64,000 bases of DNA from Flaccisagitta enflata (Eukaryota > Chaetognatha > Sagittoidea > Aphragmophora), in the NCBI GenBank assembly GCA_965153355.1, contig OZ231127.1, positions 46,314,001 through 46,378,000 of the forward strand, read 5' to 3'. This document shows positions 1 through 11,740 of this stretch, one piece after another; position 1 is the first letter of the stretch, and the number at the start of each line of letters is the position of its first letter. The position numbers and the translations under genes are program-made. The notes beneath the pieces were generated by a model. It did no database searches. It saw only the letters and a program-made list of their open reading frames with translations, and was not told the DNA's origin.

Positions 1-832
1 CAAAACAATTTTTTTCAATATTCTAAATCTCACTAATTTAGATTTTTTTCATCAAAGAATATAATTGTTATGTTAAAATGTTTTTAGTTTTGCATAAAAA
101 ATCATTTGTAGATGAAAAAAGAGTGCTGAGCAAGTAAAAAGGGGAGAAAAAAGAAGGAAATTTGAAGAAAATCTAATTTAGCAATTCTAAAACTCTCTTA
201 AAATGCAAAATTTTGCATTTTCAAAAACATGGCCTCATTCTAAGAACATATAAGATGAGGGCCATGTTCTTAGAAATGCAAAATTGTTGAATTTGTTCAA
301 GTCTTAGAATTTTCCCTTTGCAGGTTTTAAATTTTTGCTCTCTTGTTTTTAAGAAATTCATTATTTCCAGTGATTCGTTTTTGTCTTTGACAATGAAACA
401 AAACATTGCCTTTATCATACTACTGTTCCTTTTATTAATAGAATAATACTTAACTACAAAATTACAAATTTCATAAAAAAAATGACAAAAATAACTATCA
501 ATATAGTTATCAAATGAAACTGAAACCAAAATTTTACCTTTATTTGCACCCCGACGTAGAGAGACAGAGGCAGAAACTGACACACAGAATCAAACACAGA
601 TAAAAGTCCCCAAGATAGCATTGATTCTCCGGCCTCCGCCATGGGTTACGTCATGGTGCAAACAAAGGGAAAATTTACATTTTGAAGCAATTGATGAATA
701 TTTATCAGTGGTGGACACGCGACATCTTTTTATATCAGTTCATCTGTTGTTTGGTCCATGGGAAATTTCATTGGAACAATCTTTTTTTGTCTTTTTTTTC
801 AAAGGGGGGGGTTAAGGGTTGTTGTAAGGTTT
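1..832. other. AT-rich non-coding stretch with a small hairpin
   Basis: No convincing exon is seen. The only structure is an imperfect inverted repeat at about 206-286, whose arms share TGCAAAAT and ACATGGCC blocks around a short loop. It resembles the hairpin at 4021-4169 in its GAACATGGC core and may be a remnant of the same small element. Confidence 0.5.
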
Positions 833-1318
833 GGGCGCTTCAGATAGCAAAAGTTTGGAATTTCTTCTTGTTTCGCTTACCAATGATGGAGGGACTAATT
901 TCAAGGCCCTGACCGTTTTTCTTTTTTCAAAATTAGTCTATCTTCAGTTCGTTTAGCAGACCTCTTTCATGTCCTAATTTGCATAATGCTGTGAGAGATA
1001 CTGTCAGGCTTCAGTTTGTTTGTTAGCCTTGAACCTCTTCCTTTACATCATTTAGGCCGTTCAACTGTGTAACAGACAACACCTACAACATTTGCATCTT
1101 TGTTTTGAGTAGGATCTTTGTTTGATAGACAATTTTTTATGGCAATTGTTAGTCTCTTCAGCAACGAAATAGCATGGGGAAATTTGCTTCTCCATTGAAC
1201 TCAATACAAAACTTTAAGAGTTAAAAAAAAAACGGAAGACAAATGAATTTTGAGAAAAAGAAAACGGTCATCTTCATGATTTTTTGCACTCTGTATTGGG
1301 TAAGCGGGACAAAGGGAT
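833..1318. mobile_element. T5-family inverted-repeat element, eroded copy
   Basis: The left end reads GGGCGCTTCAGATAGCAAAAG. The right end, on the other strand, carries CCGCTTACCCAATACAG and a CATGAAGATGACCGTTTTC block matching the left half. The same ends occur at 5075-5592 and in the insert at 56345-56872. The interior has no credible coding frame, so this is a non-autonomous element. Confidence 0.55.
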
Positions 1319-1646
1319 ACAGTTCAACAACAATATTTGAAGCGGCCAGTTGTAAGGTATATACCATTTCCCCATCAATTAGCGCCCTCCATCTTATTAG
1401 GACCCCTCCTCTTTTAATAAGATCAACAAACCTTAGTCGCGTGGTATCTAAGGTAATAAAGTTAATGAATCTTATGAAGGTAATTATATTTTTAGGTGCC
1501 TACATCTTTCTAAAATTATCTATTATCAACTGTAATTAACCAATCGACAGACAGACTAACGCAGCAAGTTCTAGAGTCCCTTTCATGCGACTTAAAAAGA
1601 TTATTAGAGTATCAAAAGTTTTAAAATTAAAGTGATAAAACTTTTG

Positions 1647-1831
1647 TTTTTAATCGCATGCACCCAACTCTATAACCTGCTATGTTGGTCAGTTGTTTAA
1701 TAACACTGTTTTTAGGTGTTTATAAACAGTTTTTGCATTACTGCTCCTACTCAAATGCTTGGTTAGCCTTTATAATCACTGCCTCTGCCCACCCACACGC
1801 AACTGCGGTAGCCGTGTATACGGCCTTGTTT
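1647..1831 (+). repeat. R1 repeat, subfamily A
   Basis: Landmarks in order are a T run, a diverged 5' hairpin (TCGCATGCACCC), a short GGTCAGTTG tract, a TGCTCCTACTCAAATG block, CTGCCCACCCACACGCAACT, and the end GCCGTGTATACGGCCTTGTTT. The tetramer tract is shorter than in other copies. Confidence 0.75.
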
Positions 1832-2139
1832 CTATATTACTACATTTACAAACCTAGAGACGATACACATATATTCCTGATATGGTAAACTGAAACAAAC
1901 TCAATTTTCTCTTCGTTTGCACTATGACTTACTCTTAAATACAAAGGCTTTATCACATTTTGTTGTCTAACCTGTGGATAGTCGCGGTTCAAGTTGCATC
2001 GGCGCAACTTTTCTCGCTTCGTGTTCGAGTCTCCAGTTTTCCATTTCTCGCAGACGAAACGTGTTGGGTAACCGACCGCCGCGCTAATGTCGCACTTTGG
2101 TAAGGGAAGCAGAAATTGTATTGAGTTTAACTCAGTTTA

Positions 2140-2732
2140 CTATCTAGCTCAAAAGTATAGACACAAGATAAGCATTGATTGATTCATTTAATAAATATTA
2201 AGTTATAGTTCTGGAATACATTGTAATACTAAATGTGTCCCTCTGGGCAGTAATAACCACCTTCATACGCCCTGGCATTCTTTTGTAGAGAGTTTTGAGG
2301 TAAATTAGCAAGATCTTTTCCAGATTTTTAGAGCAATTTTTTTCAGCCTTGCAACATCAGCTATCTTTGTTTTGAAGCTTCTTCATTTGAGACCAAAGCA
2401 ATTCAATAGGGTTCAGATTGGGGTTGTTTCCAGGTCACCCACCAAAGAGGTTGACACCCTACTTTGTCTACCATTGCCTCATTGTAATGGCGCAATATAA
2501 TGGAGCGCCATCTTCTATCAATTAACAACAATATTTTTTGCTATTTTTGATTTGGAGTCACGATCTTCTTTTTTCTGTCATTTCTAAACGCTTTGACCTA
2601 GAAGAATGCGGTTGGTGCCATTCAATCAGAAATTTGATCTAGTTTCTGGATCTCACCAATTTTTCTATCATTTTTTATTCTAAGCACAGATATTGCCCAA
2701 AACGCTTGTATCTATACTTTTGAGCTAGATAG
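2140..2732 (-). mobile_element. Decayed Tc1/mariner-like DNA transposon
   Basis: The ends form a roughly 30-bp inverted repeat starting CTATCTAGCTCAAAAGTATA, and each end is bordered by TA (2138-2139 and 2733-2734), the usual Tc1/mariner target. The interior is only about 0.6 kb and holds a transposase remnant on the minus strand, so the copy is internally deleted and inactive. Confidence 0.8.
2357..2429 (-). pseudogene. Tc1/mariner transposase C-terminal fragment
   Basis: The minus strand reads NPNLNPIELLWSQMKK and then LQNKDS before a stop. The NPIE(N/L)LWS motif is the conserved region around the last acidic residue of the DDE/D catalytic triad in Tc1/mariner transposases. No open frame leads into it from upstream; frameshifts interrupt the sequence. 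It is a fossil within the element at 2140-2732. Confidence 0.8.
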
Positions 2733-3317
2733 TAAGTTAGAAGCCTGGGTTTAAATACAACGATATCATCGTTAAACTGTGACTTAGAGAGTCGATCAGC
2801 ACGCGGCTAGAAAGCTAAATAATCGATATTAATTAGAGCCACGATTCAATGATTTTATAGAGCTTTATGAATTTAAATATAGATAAATGAATGTGAACGA
2901 ATATAGATTATTGATGAGATTCACCTGCCAAACATAACTTCGGATGCAATGAAGTGGCGAAGCGTTCCAAGACTGTATCAACTGTGATTCATTGTCTGGT
3001 TTGCGCGCCATGAAACGCCAACATAACATCACCCCATCACTTCTCATGGCAGAAGATTCTTTTTTAAGCCATCTCTGTCCGTTGGAAGCCGTTCAATGAT
3101 AAGACGAGAGGACGTTACATAATCTATGTACCGCCACCTTAGGTAAACTTCTTTGTTTTACTCTCTCATTCTTCCCTTCATTTCTTCATTTGTCCATACT
3201 TACTATGACTGATTCATTCATTCTATTTTTTTTTTCATGCTCTTTTGCCTTCTTGTCTTACATTGATTATTCAGTGGAACTTTTTGTTGGTTAATTTGTT
3301 TGTCACTTTCTCTCCGT

Positions 3318-3322
3318 ATTTC

Positions 3323-3389
<67 letters not shown>

Positions 3390-3401
3390 CTCTTTCTTTC
3401 T

Positions 3402-3440
<39 letters not shown>
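3318..3440 (+). repeat. (CTTT)n then (CT)n microsatellite
   Basis: About 65 bases of CTTT repeats run into a CT-rich tract. The long serine/phenylalanine/leucine reading frame across it is a by-product of the repeat. Confidence 0.9.
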
Positions 3441-3444
<4 letters not shown>

Positions 3445-3783
3445 CTTAAACCCTTCCCTCGCATTTCTAGAGGATGGTCTGTCCATCCGTCCGTCCCTCT
3501 GTTCATTTGTCTGTTCGTCCATTTATTCGTCTGTCAGTTACGCCGATTTAAAATATCGGCGGTTTCGAGCGGGTTTGTTATCACCCTGCTTTCCTATCAG
3601 TTTCCTCCCTTTTCCATTCAGATTCCAAGCAAGCAAAGAAGCGAGCAAAGAAGCAAGCAACCAAGCAAGAACCTCAGCTTCGCTGTTCTCTTCCGGAAAA
3701 GGCCGTTTATACGTGATGAGTATTTCTCCTTCGCCTTCAGCGCTAATTAGACCTGATTGAAAGTAAGGTCGGATAAACGGCCA

Positions 3784-4401
3784 TATGACGCACTGAAATT
3801 TAAGTAAGAGGAATTTACCCAGAGGACAAAGTTACCATTCATATTATTATTTTTGCTTAGGTCAATGCTTATGTTTATTTTTTTGGTACTTAAATGTGCA
3901 AACTTACGTGAGGAAACCGATCTGTCACTGTCTAAGGACAAAAATGCAACAAGATAGAAGGAAATTCGATTCTGATGAGACTAGAAAGTGAAAAAAATAG
4001 CGACAATCATTTCTGTAACTGCTCACTGAAAATTTTAAATTTGCATAAAAAATGCAAATATTATTAAAATAAGAACATGGCGCCCTCAGTTGATGTTTTC
4101 GGAATCGCGCTATGTTCTTGTTTTGTTGATATTTTGATTTTCTATGCAAATTTAAAATTTTCAATGAGCCATGGTCGATTGACAAAAAAAGTTTTTTGTT
4201 GAATTTGGCATATTTTTTCAGCTGTAAAGTAAAGGATTGGAATTTAAAACTGGCATATGCAAGTCAATTCATGCAAAATATAGCTGTTAACAGTTTAATT
4301 GAAAACATTAAAACAAAAATTAACATTAAATTTCAATTTATGAATTTCATGACTTATCTAGCTCGGGTAGCAAATTCTATGGTAATTTTCAGTGCGTCAT
4401 A
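3784..4401. mobile_element. Inverted-repeat element with nested hairpin
   Basis: The outer ends TATGACGCACTGAAA and TTTTCAGTGCGTCATA are inverted copies. A second, stronger inverted repeat at 4021-4169 (arms containing GAAAATTTTAAATTTGCATA) sits inside. No coding capacity is seen. It looks like a MITE with a second hairpin nested in it. Confidence 0.6.
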
Positions 4402-4562
4402 TAGAGAAATTAGAGATTCGTGAGTGACCGCGCAGGCGCAGGGCCGCAGGGGTTTGACGGTCAAGGTGGACGAGCGAACCAACGGATGCAGGTAATGGTA
4501 AAGAATCTTTCTTTCTAAAGTTCTTCACCCCGCTATGTCGGTCCGCCGGTCGGTCTCCTTTT

Positions 4563-4853
4563 TTGGCAGCGGCCGCAAAGGGATCGATGACCTATGCTTT
4601 CTCGCATACGGGGAATTTTTTCCTCCTTCTTCTCCATCCCACCTTCTTCCCCAGAATAGGACCTTGGCTTTCACACTTAGAAGGAATTTTCTCCTTCTTC
4701 TTTTCCGTTTTCCCCCCCTCCCCGGAGAAAATTCCTCACGTGTGAAAGCATAGGTCTTCAACCTCTTTGGGGCCGCTGCCCTGCACACTCCCTCAACTTA
4801 AGCAAGGGCACGGGTACCGCCGACCATCTGATGCTTTTAAGACTATTACTTTT
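4563..4853. mobile_element. R2 fold-back element
   Basis: The left arm GGCAGCGGCCGCAAAGGG..GATGACCTATGCTTTC is repeated inverted at 4740-4787, followed by the tail GGGCACGGGTACCGCCGACC that also follows the copy at 51083-51826. The loop is polypyrimidine. The arms can pair over roughly 45 bases. Confidence 0.7.
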
Positions 4854-5074
4854 TCGTCATTTTTTATCTCACTGCTCCTGCCCAAATGCCTTAGTGACCT
4901 TTCACGACCCTGTATACGTTTAACCCCCAATGTATAGAATATTGCCAAGATGAAATTGGTGCGTCCCTTTTGAATGAGATTGACATTCCTGTGGCAAAGA
5001 AATTGTGCGTCAAACGGATTAATAAAATTAACCTTACCCTAAGGCCTAGAACTGAATTACATTCCCCATGTGAT

Positions 5075-5592
5075 TGGGTGCTTCACATAGCAAAAGTTGC
5101 TTATTTCTTTTCATCCTCTTTACCTAATGTGGAGTGGGCAATTTTAAGACCCTTACCATTTTTTTTTTATCAAAGATTGTTTATCTTCCGTTTTTTTAGA
5201 AAATTGTTTTTGAGAGCCTAATTTGTATATTGCAGTGGGATAAAAAAGTATGCTGATCTTCTCTGAATTAGCTTTTATAAACTTCCGCTGTTTAGAGAAT
5301 TGTTAACCTGCTTTTTCACAAGCTCTTAGGTAACGTATGCTCTGATATTTTGATTTATTTTTACAAAAATCATGGTTTTCTAAAACTAACAATTGTTCCT
5401 TTTGTAACAAGACTACACAGGATTCTGCTGAATTCTGGGTAATCTGAGTAAACTTAAAGGCCAAAACAAAAACGGAAGATGATGGAATTTTGAGAAAAGG
5501 AAAACGGTCATCTTCATGATTTTTTTCACTCCATATTAGGTTAGCGGGACGAGAAGAAAATCAATTTTTTTGCTATGCGAAGCACGCAACCC
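5075..5592. mobile_element. T5-family inverted-repeat element, best copy
   Basis: The left end starts GGGTGCTTCACATAGCAAAA. The right end is its inverted counterpart, TTTTGCTATGCGAAGCACGCAACCC. Matches extend inward about 130 bases on each side, including CTTACCTAATGTGGAGT against the inverted ACTCCATATTAGGTTAG, and TATCTTCCGTTTTT against AAAAACGGAAGATGA. It has no reading frame of note. Confidence 0.7.
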
Positions 5593-5879
5593 ATGTGATT
5601 TAACATTAGTAACACTCACCTATCCAGGGTCGAACCGAGTAACGAGGGGGATCCGTGACTTTGACTTTGAATGATAACAGTCGTTTGGATGGATTGAAAA
5701 GGGATATTCTTGACTCTAACAAGCGACATCTATTAGGGAGGAAAGAACCTTCTTTCTTTCGACTTTACGCAATACGCATCCGTATATTTTCTTTTTTGTC
5801 TTTGTATATTCGTTAGTTTCATTCCTTCATTGAAGAAGGAAACGAACGAACGAATGAACATACAAAGACAAAAAAACCC

Positions 5880-5961
5880 AACAACAACAACAACAACCAC
5901 CACCACCACCACCACATCAACATTTACAATTACAATGAAAACAAAACGACGGCGATAACAA

Positions 5962-6009
<48 letters not shown>
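5880..6009 (+). repeat. (CAA)n/(CCA)n microsatellite
   Basis: A CAA tract, a CCA tract, a short interruption and a second CAA tract. The poly-Cys and poly-Leu frames on the other strand are artefacts of this tract. Confidence 0.9.
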
Positions 6010-6248
6010 AAACCTATTGCTCTGGGTAGAAGTTGCCTCTTTGGATTCTTCAAAGACTAAGCATTTTTTCGGAAAAATGATGAGGTCTTGGTGATCAAAA
6101 TGGATGCCCGAGTTGTCATTATCCATATCAATCATTTCCATTCTCCTGATCCATAACAGTGAGATCGCCGTAAAACCAGCGCAGGCTACTAGAGTCGTTT
6201 ATCTCAGACTCCGCGTGTTTCACGCTTGAGAACTCATGAAATGATGAA

Positions 6249-6344
6249 CTTTTAGGTGCGACAAAGCACCTCTATAATTGGCTGCATCCATTGGTCGGTC
6301 GGTCTGTCTGTTGGTAACGCATTCGTTCGACGATCCACGATCGA
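6249..6344 (+). repeat. R1 repeat, subfamily D, 5' part
   Basis: Begins AGGTGCGACAAAGCACCTCT, with GGTGC and GCACC pairing locally, then a GGTCGGTC tract and the AACGCATTCGTTCGACGATCC block typical of D. The 3' half with GGCCTTG is missing. Confidence 0.65.
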
Positions 6345-6765
6345 GTATTGGAAAAATAAGAAGAACAGAGGAAAGCTTAAACACTAGGCTTTCTAATGAT
6401 GCAAAAGTTAATGGTAATATTTTCAAAAATATAGCAACTCGGTTACTCCTTTCGGATCGGCCACCATAAAATGTTGAATCGGTTTATATCTAGTTATGGT
6501 AGAAGGATGATTCTTACTAGATAAACCTGATCGATTCAGATTCAAATGATGAATTCACTTAATGACGGTACCACACTTTAGCAACCGGGTTTGTTTTGAT
6601 CCTGGGCCAGGAAAACAATTATCATTCGACTGAGATGTTCATAGTTTTTGATAGATAAACCTTACTTTAAGTTTTTACATGGCAATTGTACTTGTTAGTC
6701 GTGTCAGAAAAGGCGAGTCCTTTTCTTGATTATTAACAACCAGGACTATGAACATTCAATTGGTC

Positions 6766-6969
6766 ATGGGTTAGACTCTTCTCCCCGCCTTGTCGGTCCG
6801 TCGGTCCATCGGTCCGTCCGTTGGTCCGTCCGCCCGTCTGTCACATTTTACTATTTCTGGGTTTTTAAGGTTTTTGGTCTCACTACTCCCACCCAAATGA
6901 TCAAGTGACCTCGAATATGGCCCCTGCCCACCCGCACGCGACTGGGGTAGCCGCGTGTCCGGCCTTGTT
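6766..6969 (+). repeat. R1 repeat, subfamily A
   Basis: The 5' hairpin is degraded, but the GTCC/GTCG tetramer tract, the CCACCCAAATGATCAAGTGA block, GCCCCTGCCCACCCGCACGC and the GGCCTTGTT end are clear. Confidence 0.8.
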
Positions 6970-7032
6970 CCTCATGAGGGTGGGATTTGATGGATCGTGT
7001 AGGTGGTATGAGTGGGATAAAATGGAGTTAGG

Positions 7033-7206
7033 TTTTTAGTCGCGTACACGCGACTCTACACCTTACTTTGTCGGTCGGTCGGTCCAACCGTCGGTCCGTC
7101 GTTCCATCGGTCTGTCCGTAACATTTTTGAATTCCGAGCGGTTTTTGCCCTACTGTTCCTACCCAACCGTCAGCGACTGGATTGCCGTATATACGGCCTT
7201 GTTTTT
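7033..7206 (+). repeat. R1 repeat, subfamily B
   Basis: TTTTTAGTCGCGTACACGCGACT opens the copy. It lacks the CAAATG block and ends CAGCGACTGGATTGCCGTATA then CGGCCTTGTTTTT. The ACTGGATTGCC end distinguishes B from A. Confidence 0.8.
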
Positions 7207-7541
7207 CATCAAAATGGTATTTCATGGATTTGTGCAGGTGGGTTGAGTGTGATAAAGTGGCGTTAGGTGTTTCTTTTTTTTATCAGGGTCTCAGGGTGGG
7301 ATTTTATAGATTATGCAACCGGGTAATGTTACGTCCTGACTGTATCTCTGCGTATTGAATTTTGTGCTAAACATCTGTCAAATATGTAGGGTCGAGGGAC
7401 CGATGGATGGAAAGACACCTAAAACAGCGTTTGACATACCCCACAGCGCCCCCCCCCCCGAGAGTATTACGCTAGTTGACCTGAAATGATCGGCTTAGGT
7501 GGATTCATAACCCCGATTGAACATGTACCACATGGGTAAGA

Positions 7542-7632
7542 AACAAGGCCGGATACACGGCTACCCTAGTCGCCTGCGGGTGGGCAAGGGCAGTGATGGA
7601 GAAGGTCACTGGGGCATTTGGACAGGAGCAGT
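7542..7632 (-). repeat. R1 repeat, 3' half
   Basis: Inverted copy of the A-type 3' half: AACAAGGCCGGATACACGGC, then the GCGGGTGGGCAAGGGCAGTGA block and CATTTGGACAGGAGCAGT. It is cut off before the tetramer tract. A shorter + strand 3' fragment lies at 7983-8038. Confidence 0.7.
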
Positions 7633-7769
7633 CACACCACCCAGTTTTTCTCCAATGTATGTCACACAGCCCTGTATTCTTTGATGTATATCACACCACT
7701 TAGTTTGTTCCAATGTATGTCACACAGCCCTGTATTTTCCAATGTATGTCACACAACCCCGCTTTTTCC

Positions 7770-7956
7770 ACACACATACACACACACACACACACTCACA
7801 CACACACACACACACAGGCGGCAGTGGGACCGCCCACAGGCGGCAGTGGGACCACCCACAGGTGGCAGTGGGACCGCCCACAGGCGGCAGTGGGGCCGCC
7901 CACAGGTGGCAGTGGGACCGCCCACAGGCGGCAGTGAGGCCGCCCATCCGCGGCAG
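7770..7956 (+). repeat. (CA)n followed by a 22-bp minisatellite
   Basis: A CA tract (about 7770-7816) passes directly into about six copies of a 22-base unit, GGCGGCAGTGGGACCGCCCA plus CA. Each unit contains GGCGG and CCGCC and so is partly self-complementary. One more unit-like piece, GCCGCCCACAGGCGGCC, appears at about 9913. Confidence 0.85.
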
Positions 7957-8133
7957 TGAGGTCAGGGTGTCACAAAATTTTTTGCAAATACAGCCCCTAC
8001 CCACCCGCACACGGGGTAGCCGTGCATCTGGCCTTGTTTATTTAAATAGGGTAAATGGGGTGAATGGGCTAAATGGGGTAGCCGTGTATCTTGCCTTGTT
8101 TATTTAAATAGCATTCTCAGATAAGATACACTA

Positions 8134-8887
8134 CAGTATGTTTTTTCTGAACTGATACAAATGAAAATCTTATAACTTTGCGATGGAACAAGATATTCAA
8201 AATCGGAAAAAAATGCTAGATAGATGTTGGTTTGCAGATTTTCCATGTTCTTTTCATATGTTTTATCACGAAATGGTGTAACCATCATGTAATAACAAGC
8301 TAAGTCAGTGTTTTTAAAGAAAATTGCCAAATTCATAAGCAAAATTCTTATAAAATCATCACAACTTTGTATCTACTATTCTGATTTTGATCCAAGACAA
8401 TGAAGTGAACAAATTGAATTGACTTATTTCTCCAATTTGAGCTAAAAACACAAGTGGCTCAATTATCATCAACATTTTGCACCAAAAAGTGTGATTTTTT
8501 GCACATTTTAAAGAAAAAATGATTTATTTGTGACTCTGAACTTAGAATTGGTAATTATGTCACAATGATGAGGCAGAGTAAGCATCTATGATTAGTTTTC
8601 TTTTATTTAAGACCACTCCTGGAGTTTTAGCTTGATCTATAGAGATTCAGCATGAATTTAAGATAATGTACTTGAGAGATGCTTTTGAGAATTTATGCTA
8701 TTTGAGAAATGAATTTTTTGATTTGCATAAAGTGGGGGCCTACTTTCTTAAACTGATGGATTATTCCTTTTAAGATAAAAAATCTGCAGACCAATATCTA
8801 TCTAGCATTTTTTTTGGATTTTGAATATCATGCTCCATTGCGATGTTATAAGATTTTTATTCGTATCAGTTCAGAAAAAACATACTG
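8134..8887. mobile_element. TA-flanked MITE with CAGT ends
   Basis: Inverted ends start CAGTATGTTTTTTCTGAACT and match over roughly 120 bases; each side is bordered by TA (8132-8133, 8888-8889). CAGT ends on TA targets are typical of Tc1/mariner/pogo-derived elements. No transposase frame is seen inside. Confidence 0.75.
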
Positions 8888-9022
8888 TAGATATAGTTCC
8901 AAGAACAGAAAAAGTATTAAGTAGTAATTAAAGTCACTTGAACTCGTTCTGTTGGTCTGTCAGCAAGTCAAATGTAGCTACATAATATTTCTGAATTTTG
9001 GTTTTTTAAGTCCTTTGTTTTG

Positions 9023-9835
9023 TAAGGAAAGGAAGGAAGGGAGGAATGAGGGGAAGGAGGAAGGAAGAAAGCAATGGAAAGTAGGAAGGAATTGAAGGAA
9101 GGAAGGAGGACAGAAAGGGAGGGAGGAAGGAATAAGAAAAAATGGTTAGAAGGAAGGATTTAAAGGAGGGAGGAAGGTACAGGAAAGAAGGAAAAAAGAA
9201 AGGAAGAAAGGAAACAAGAATGATAGGGAAGGACGGAATAGGAAGAAAATAATAGGAAAGCGGGAGGGAAAGATTGCAAGAAGAAAGGATGTAAGGAAGA
9301 AAGGAAGGAAGGGAAGAGGACAGAAAGGGAAGGAGGAGGGAATAAGAATAAAAGAATAGAAGGATAGAAAGAAGGGGGAAGGAGGGAAAGGAAACAGGAA
9401 GGAGAGAAGGATGGAAGAAGTGAAGAGAGGAAGGAAAGAAGGGAGGAAGGAATAGGAAGAAAATGAAAGAGGGAAGGGAGGAGGGAAGGATAGAAAGAAG
9501 AAAGGAAGGAAGAAGGTAAGGAAGGAAGAGAAGTAGAGATAGATATCAGTAAAATAACTACCACGATCTTATTTTCCTTGGCTTGTTTTTCTTTTATTTT
9601 TTTAATCTTTTAAAAAACCTTAGAATGTATTGAGGAAAACAAAAAAAGAAAACAATTGCAGGAGCTCCATTTACTAAAGGAAAAAACTTTTTTTGCCTTT
9701 AATTCATTTTCTAGCCTCTCTTCCTCTTTCTTTTCCCTCCTTTCCTTCCTTCCTTTCTTCTTTCCTTCCTTCCTTTTCCTCTTCTTCTTCTTTTTTTCTC
9801 TTTCTCTCCTTCCTTCCCTTCCTACCAGCCTAGCT
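9023..9835 (+). repeat. Polypurine GGAA-rich tract followed by a polypyrimidine tract
   Basis: About 520 bases (9023-9540) are almost entirely purine, mostly GGAA/GAAGG variants. After about 170 bases, 9715-9835 is CTTCCTT-rich. The two could pair as an inverted repeat or form triplex DNA. The serine/proline-rich frames here reflect composition only. Confidence 0.8.
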
Positions 9836-10056
9836 AGCTTCCTACGAGCGCCGCTCGCGTGCTCGGGCACTTTGTGATACCCTGAGTGAGGTCGCCCATG
9901 GATGGTAGTTAGGCCGCCCACAGGCGGCCATTATCTACAACACAGATTTGTCTGGTTATTATTATCAGATTTGTGTTATGAATTATTGCCTTTCTTTTTC
10001 AAGCCAAATCAAGTTTTCGTGGAACACAAAATGGCGAACGCCACTAGTTTTCTTTC

Positions 10057-10144
10057 TTTTTAGTTGCGGACACGCAACTCTAAAAGAGTCTTTGTCCGTC
10101 CATCTGTCCGTTCGTCCGTAGTAGTGATCGAGTGGAAAAGCGAA
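10057..10144 (+). repeat. R1 repeat, subfamily C, 5' half
   Basis: TTTTTAGTTGCGGACACGCAACT opens it, followed by AAAGAGTCTTTGTCCGTCC and GTGATCGAGTGGAAAAGCG, the C-type order. The 3' half is absent. Confidence 0.75.
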
Positions 10145-10339
10145 AAAATGAGCATTTTGGATACTTTTTGTCCGCGACGGAACACCACGGCGGATGGGTG
10201 TCGTCGTCGTTGTTGTTGTCGTCCATACTTTTAAAAATGGGCTAACTTTTGAACGCCTTGACTGATATTTGGAGGGAAGTTGTACTAGGGTAAGCCGCTT
10301 TGCAGCCTATGCGTATGTTATGATCCGACCCAACTGGCC

Positions 10340-10862
10340 CATCCAGCCTACCAGCCTAAAAGTGAAAAACATGTATAACTTCAGCATTTTTTTACCAATT
10401 TGGTTGAAACTTGGTATGTAGTCTCTAAATTGAAGAACTCAACATAAGTATTTGAATTGTAAAGATTTTAGCATGCTAACCAGCCAAACCGGCCTACCAC
10501 CCAACTAACCTACCAGCCTAAAAGTGAAAAAGGTGCATAACTTCGGCATTTTTCTACAGATTTGGTTGAAACTTGGTATGTAGTCCCTAAAAGAAAGAAC
10601 TCAACATATGTATTTGAATTGTAAGGATTTTTGCCTGCTAACCGGCCAAACCGGCCAACCAACCAACTAGCCTACCAGCCTACAAGTAAAAAACATGCAT
10701 AACTTTGGCATTTTTCAACCGATTTAGATAAAATTTGGTATGTTTTCCCTAAATGGAAGGACTCAACATATGAATTTGATTTATAAAGATTTTGGCATGC
10801 TTACCGGCCAAACTGGCCTACCACCCAACTAGCCTACCAGCCCAAAAGTGAAAAACATGCAT
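10340..10862 (+). repeat. Tandem array of about 161 bp
   Basis: Three to four units are visible from the recurring TTGGTTGAAACTTGGTATGT at about 10401 and 10562 and a diverged form at 10724, and from the alternating AACCGGCCAAACCGGCC and CCTACCAGCC blocks. Unit spacing is 161-162 bases. Confidence 0.85.
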
Positions 10863-10875
10863 TTTTCAACCGGTT

Positions 10876-11212
10876 TAACAACGCCATTTGACAACGCCAT
10901 TGACAACGCCGTTGACAACGCCGTTGATAACGCCGTTGATAACGCCGTTTGACAACGCCGTTTTACAACGCCGTTTTACAACGCCGTTTTACAACGCCGT
11001 TTGACAACGCCGTTTGACAACGCCATTTGAAAACGCCGTTCGACAACGCCGTTTGACAACGCCGTTCGACAATGCCATTTGACAATGCCATTTGACGACG
11101 CCGTTTGACAATGCCGTTTGACAACTCCGTTTGACAACCCCATTTGGCAACGCTGTTCGACAACACCGTTTGACAATGCCTTTTGACAATGCCGTTCGTC
11201 AACGCCGTTCGA
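10876..11212 (+). repeat. About 13-bp minisatellite (GACAACGCCGTTT)
   Basis: About 25 variants of GACAACGCCGTTT with units of 12-14 bases and substitutions such as CCATTT. It lies directly after the 161-bp array and before R1 fragments. The repetitive frames on both strands are artefacts. Confidence 0.9.
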
Positions 11213-11297
11213 CCCCAGTCGCGGACCCATACTCTTTTTAGATTTTTATGTATGTTGGTGTATGGAGTGGGGTTTGGGGGTGTGGATGGGGGTTGTT

Positions 11298-11350
11298 TGC
11301 CCCTGCCCACCCGTCTGCAACGATATTGTGACCTCGTGTCGCTTGTTTTT
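11298..11350 (+). repeat. R1 repeat, 3' fragment
   Basis: CCCCTGCCCACCCGTCTGCAAC and a degenerate CTTGTTTTTT end match the R1 3' part; GGCC is lost. Confidence 0.5.
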
Positions 11351-11384
11351 TTTTTAATTTTTGCCCCTATTAGTATAACAAATT

Positions 11385-11740
11385 TTTAGTCGCGTGCACG
11401 CGACTCTACACCTTGCCGTGTCGGTCGGTAGGTCGGTAGGTCGGTAGATCCGTCACATTTTTGAAATTATGACTTTTTAAGGTTTTTTAAGGTATTTTAA
11501 GGTACTCTAGGGTATTTAAGGGTACTTTAGGGTACTTTAGGGTACTTAAGTTATATTAGGTACTTAAGGTATTTTAGGGTACTTCCAAATACTTAGGGGT
11601 TTTTTAAGGTATTTCTGAGTATTTCTGGGTGTTTTTAGGTGTTTTTGGGTATTTTTGGGTATTTTTGGGTGTTATTGAGAATTTTTGGGTATTTTGGGTG
11701 TTTTTGGGTATTTTTGGGTATTTTGGGTATTTTTTCAACT
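11385..11740 (+). repeat. R1 5' end joined to a decamer array
   Basis: TTTTTAGTCGCGTGCACGCGACT and a GGTCGGTAGGTC tract lead into about 270 bases of GGTATTTTTG-like decamers. R1 copies at 31934-32286 and 21290-21530 carry comparable internal decamer arrays in the same place. Confidence 0.7.

Noticed and set aside
9160-9564. 134-codon Ser/Pro/Leu frame
   Set aside because: Complement of a polypurine tract; composition alone keeps it open.
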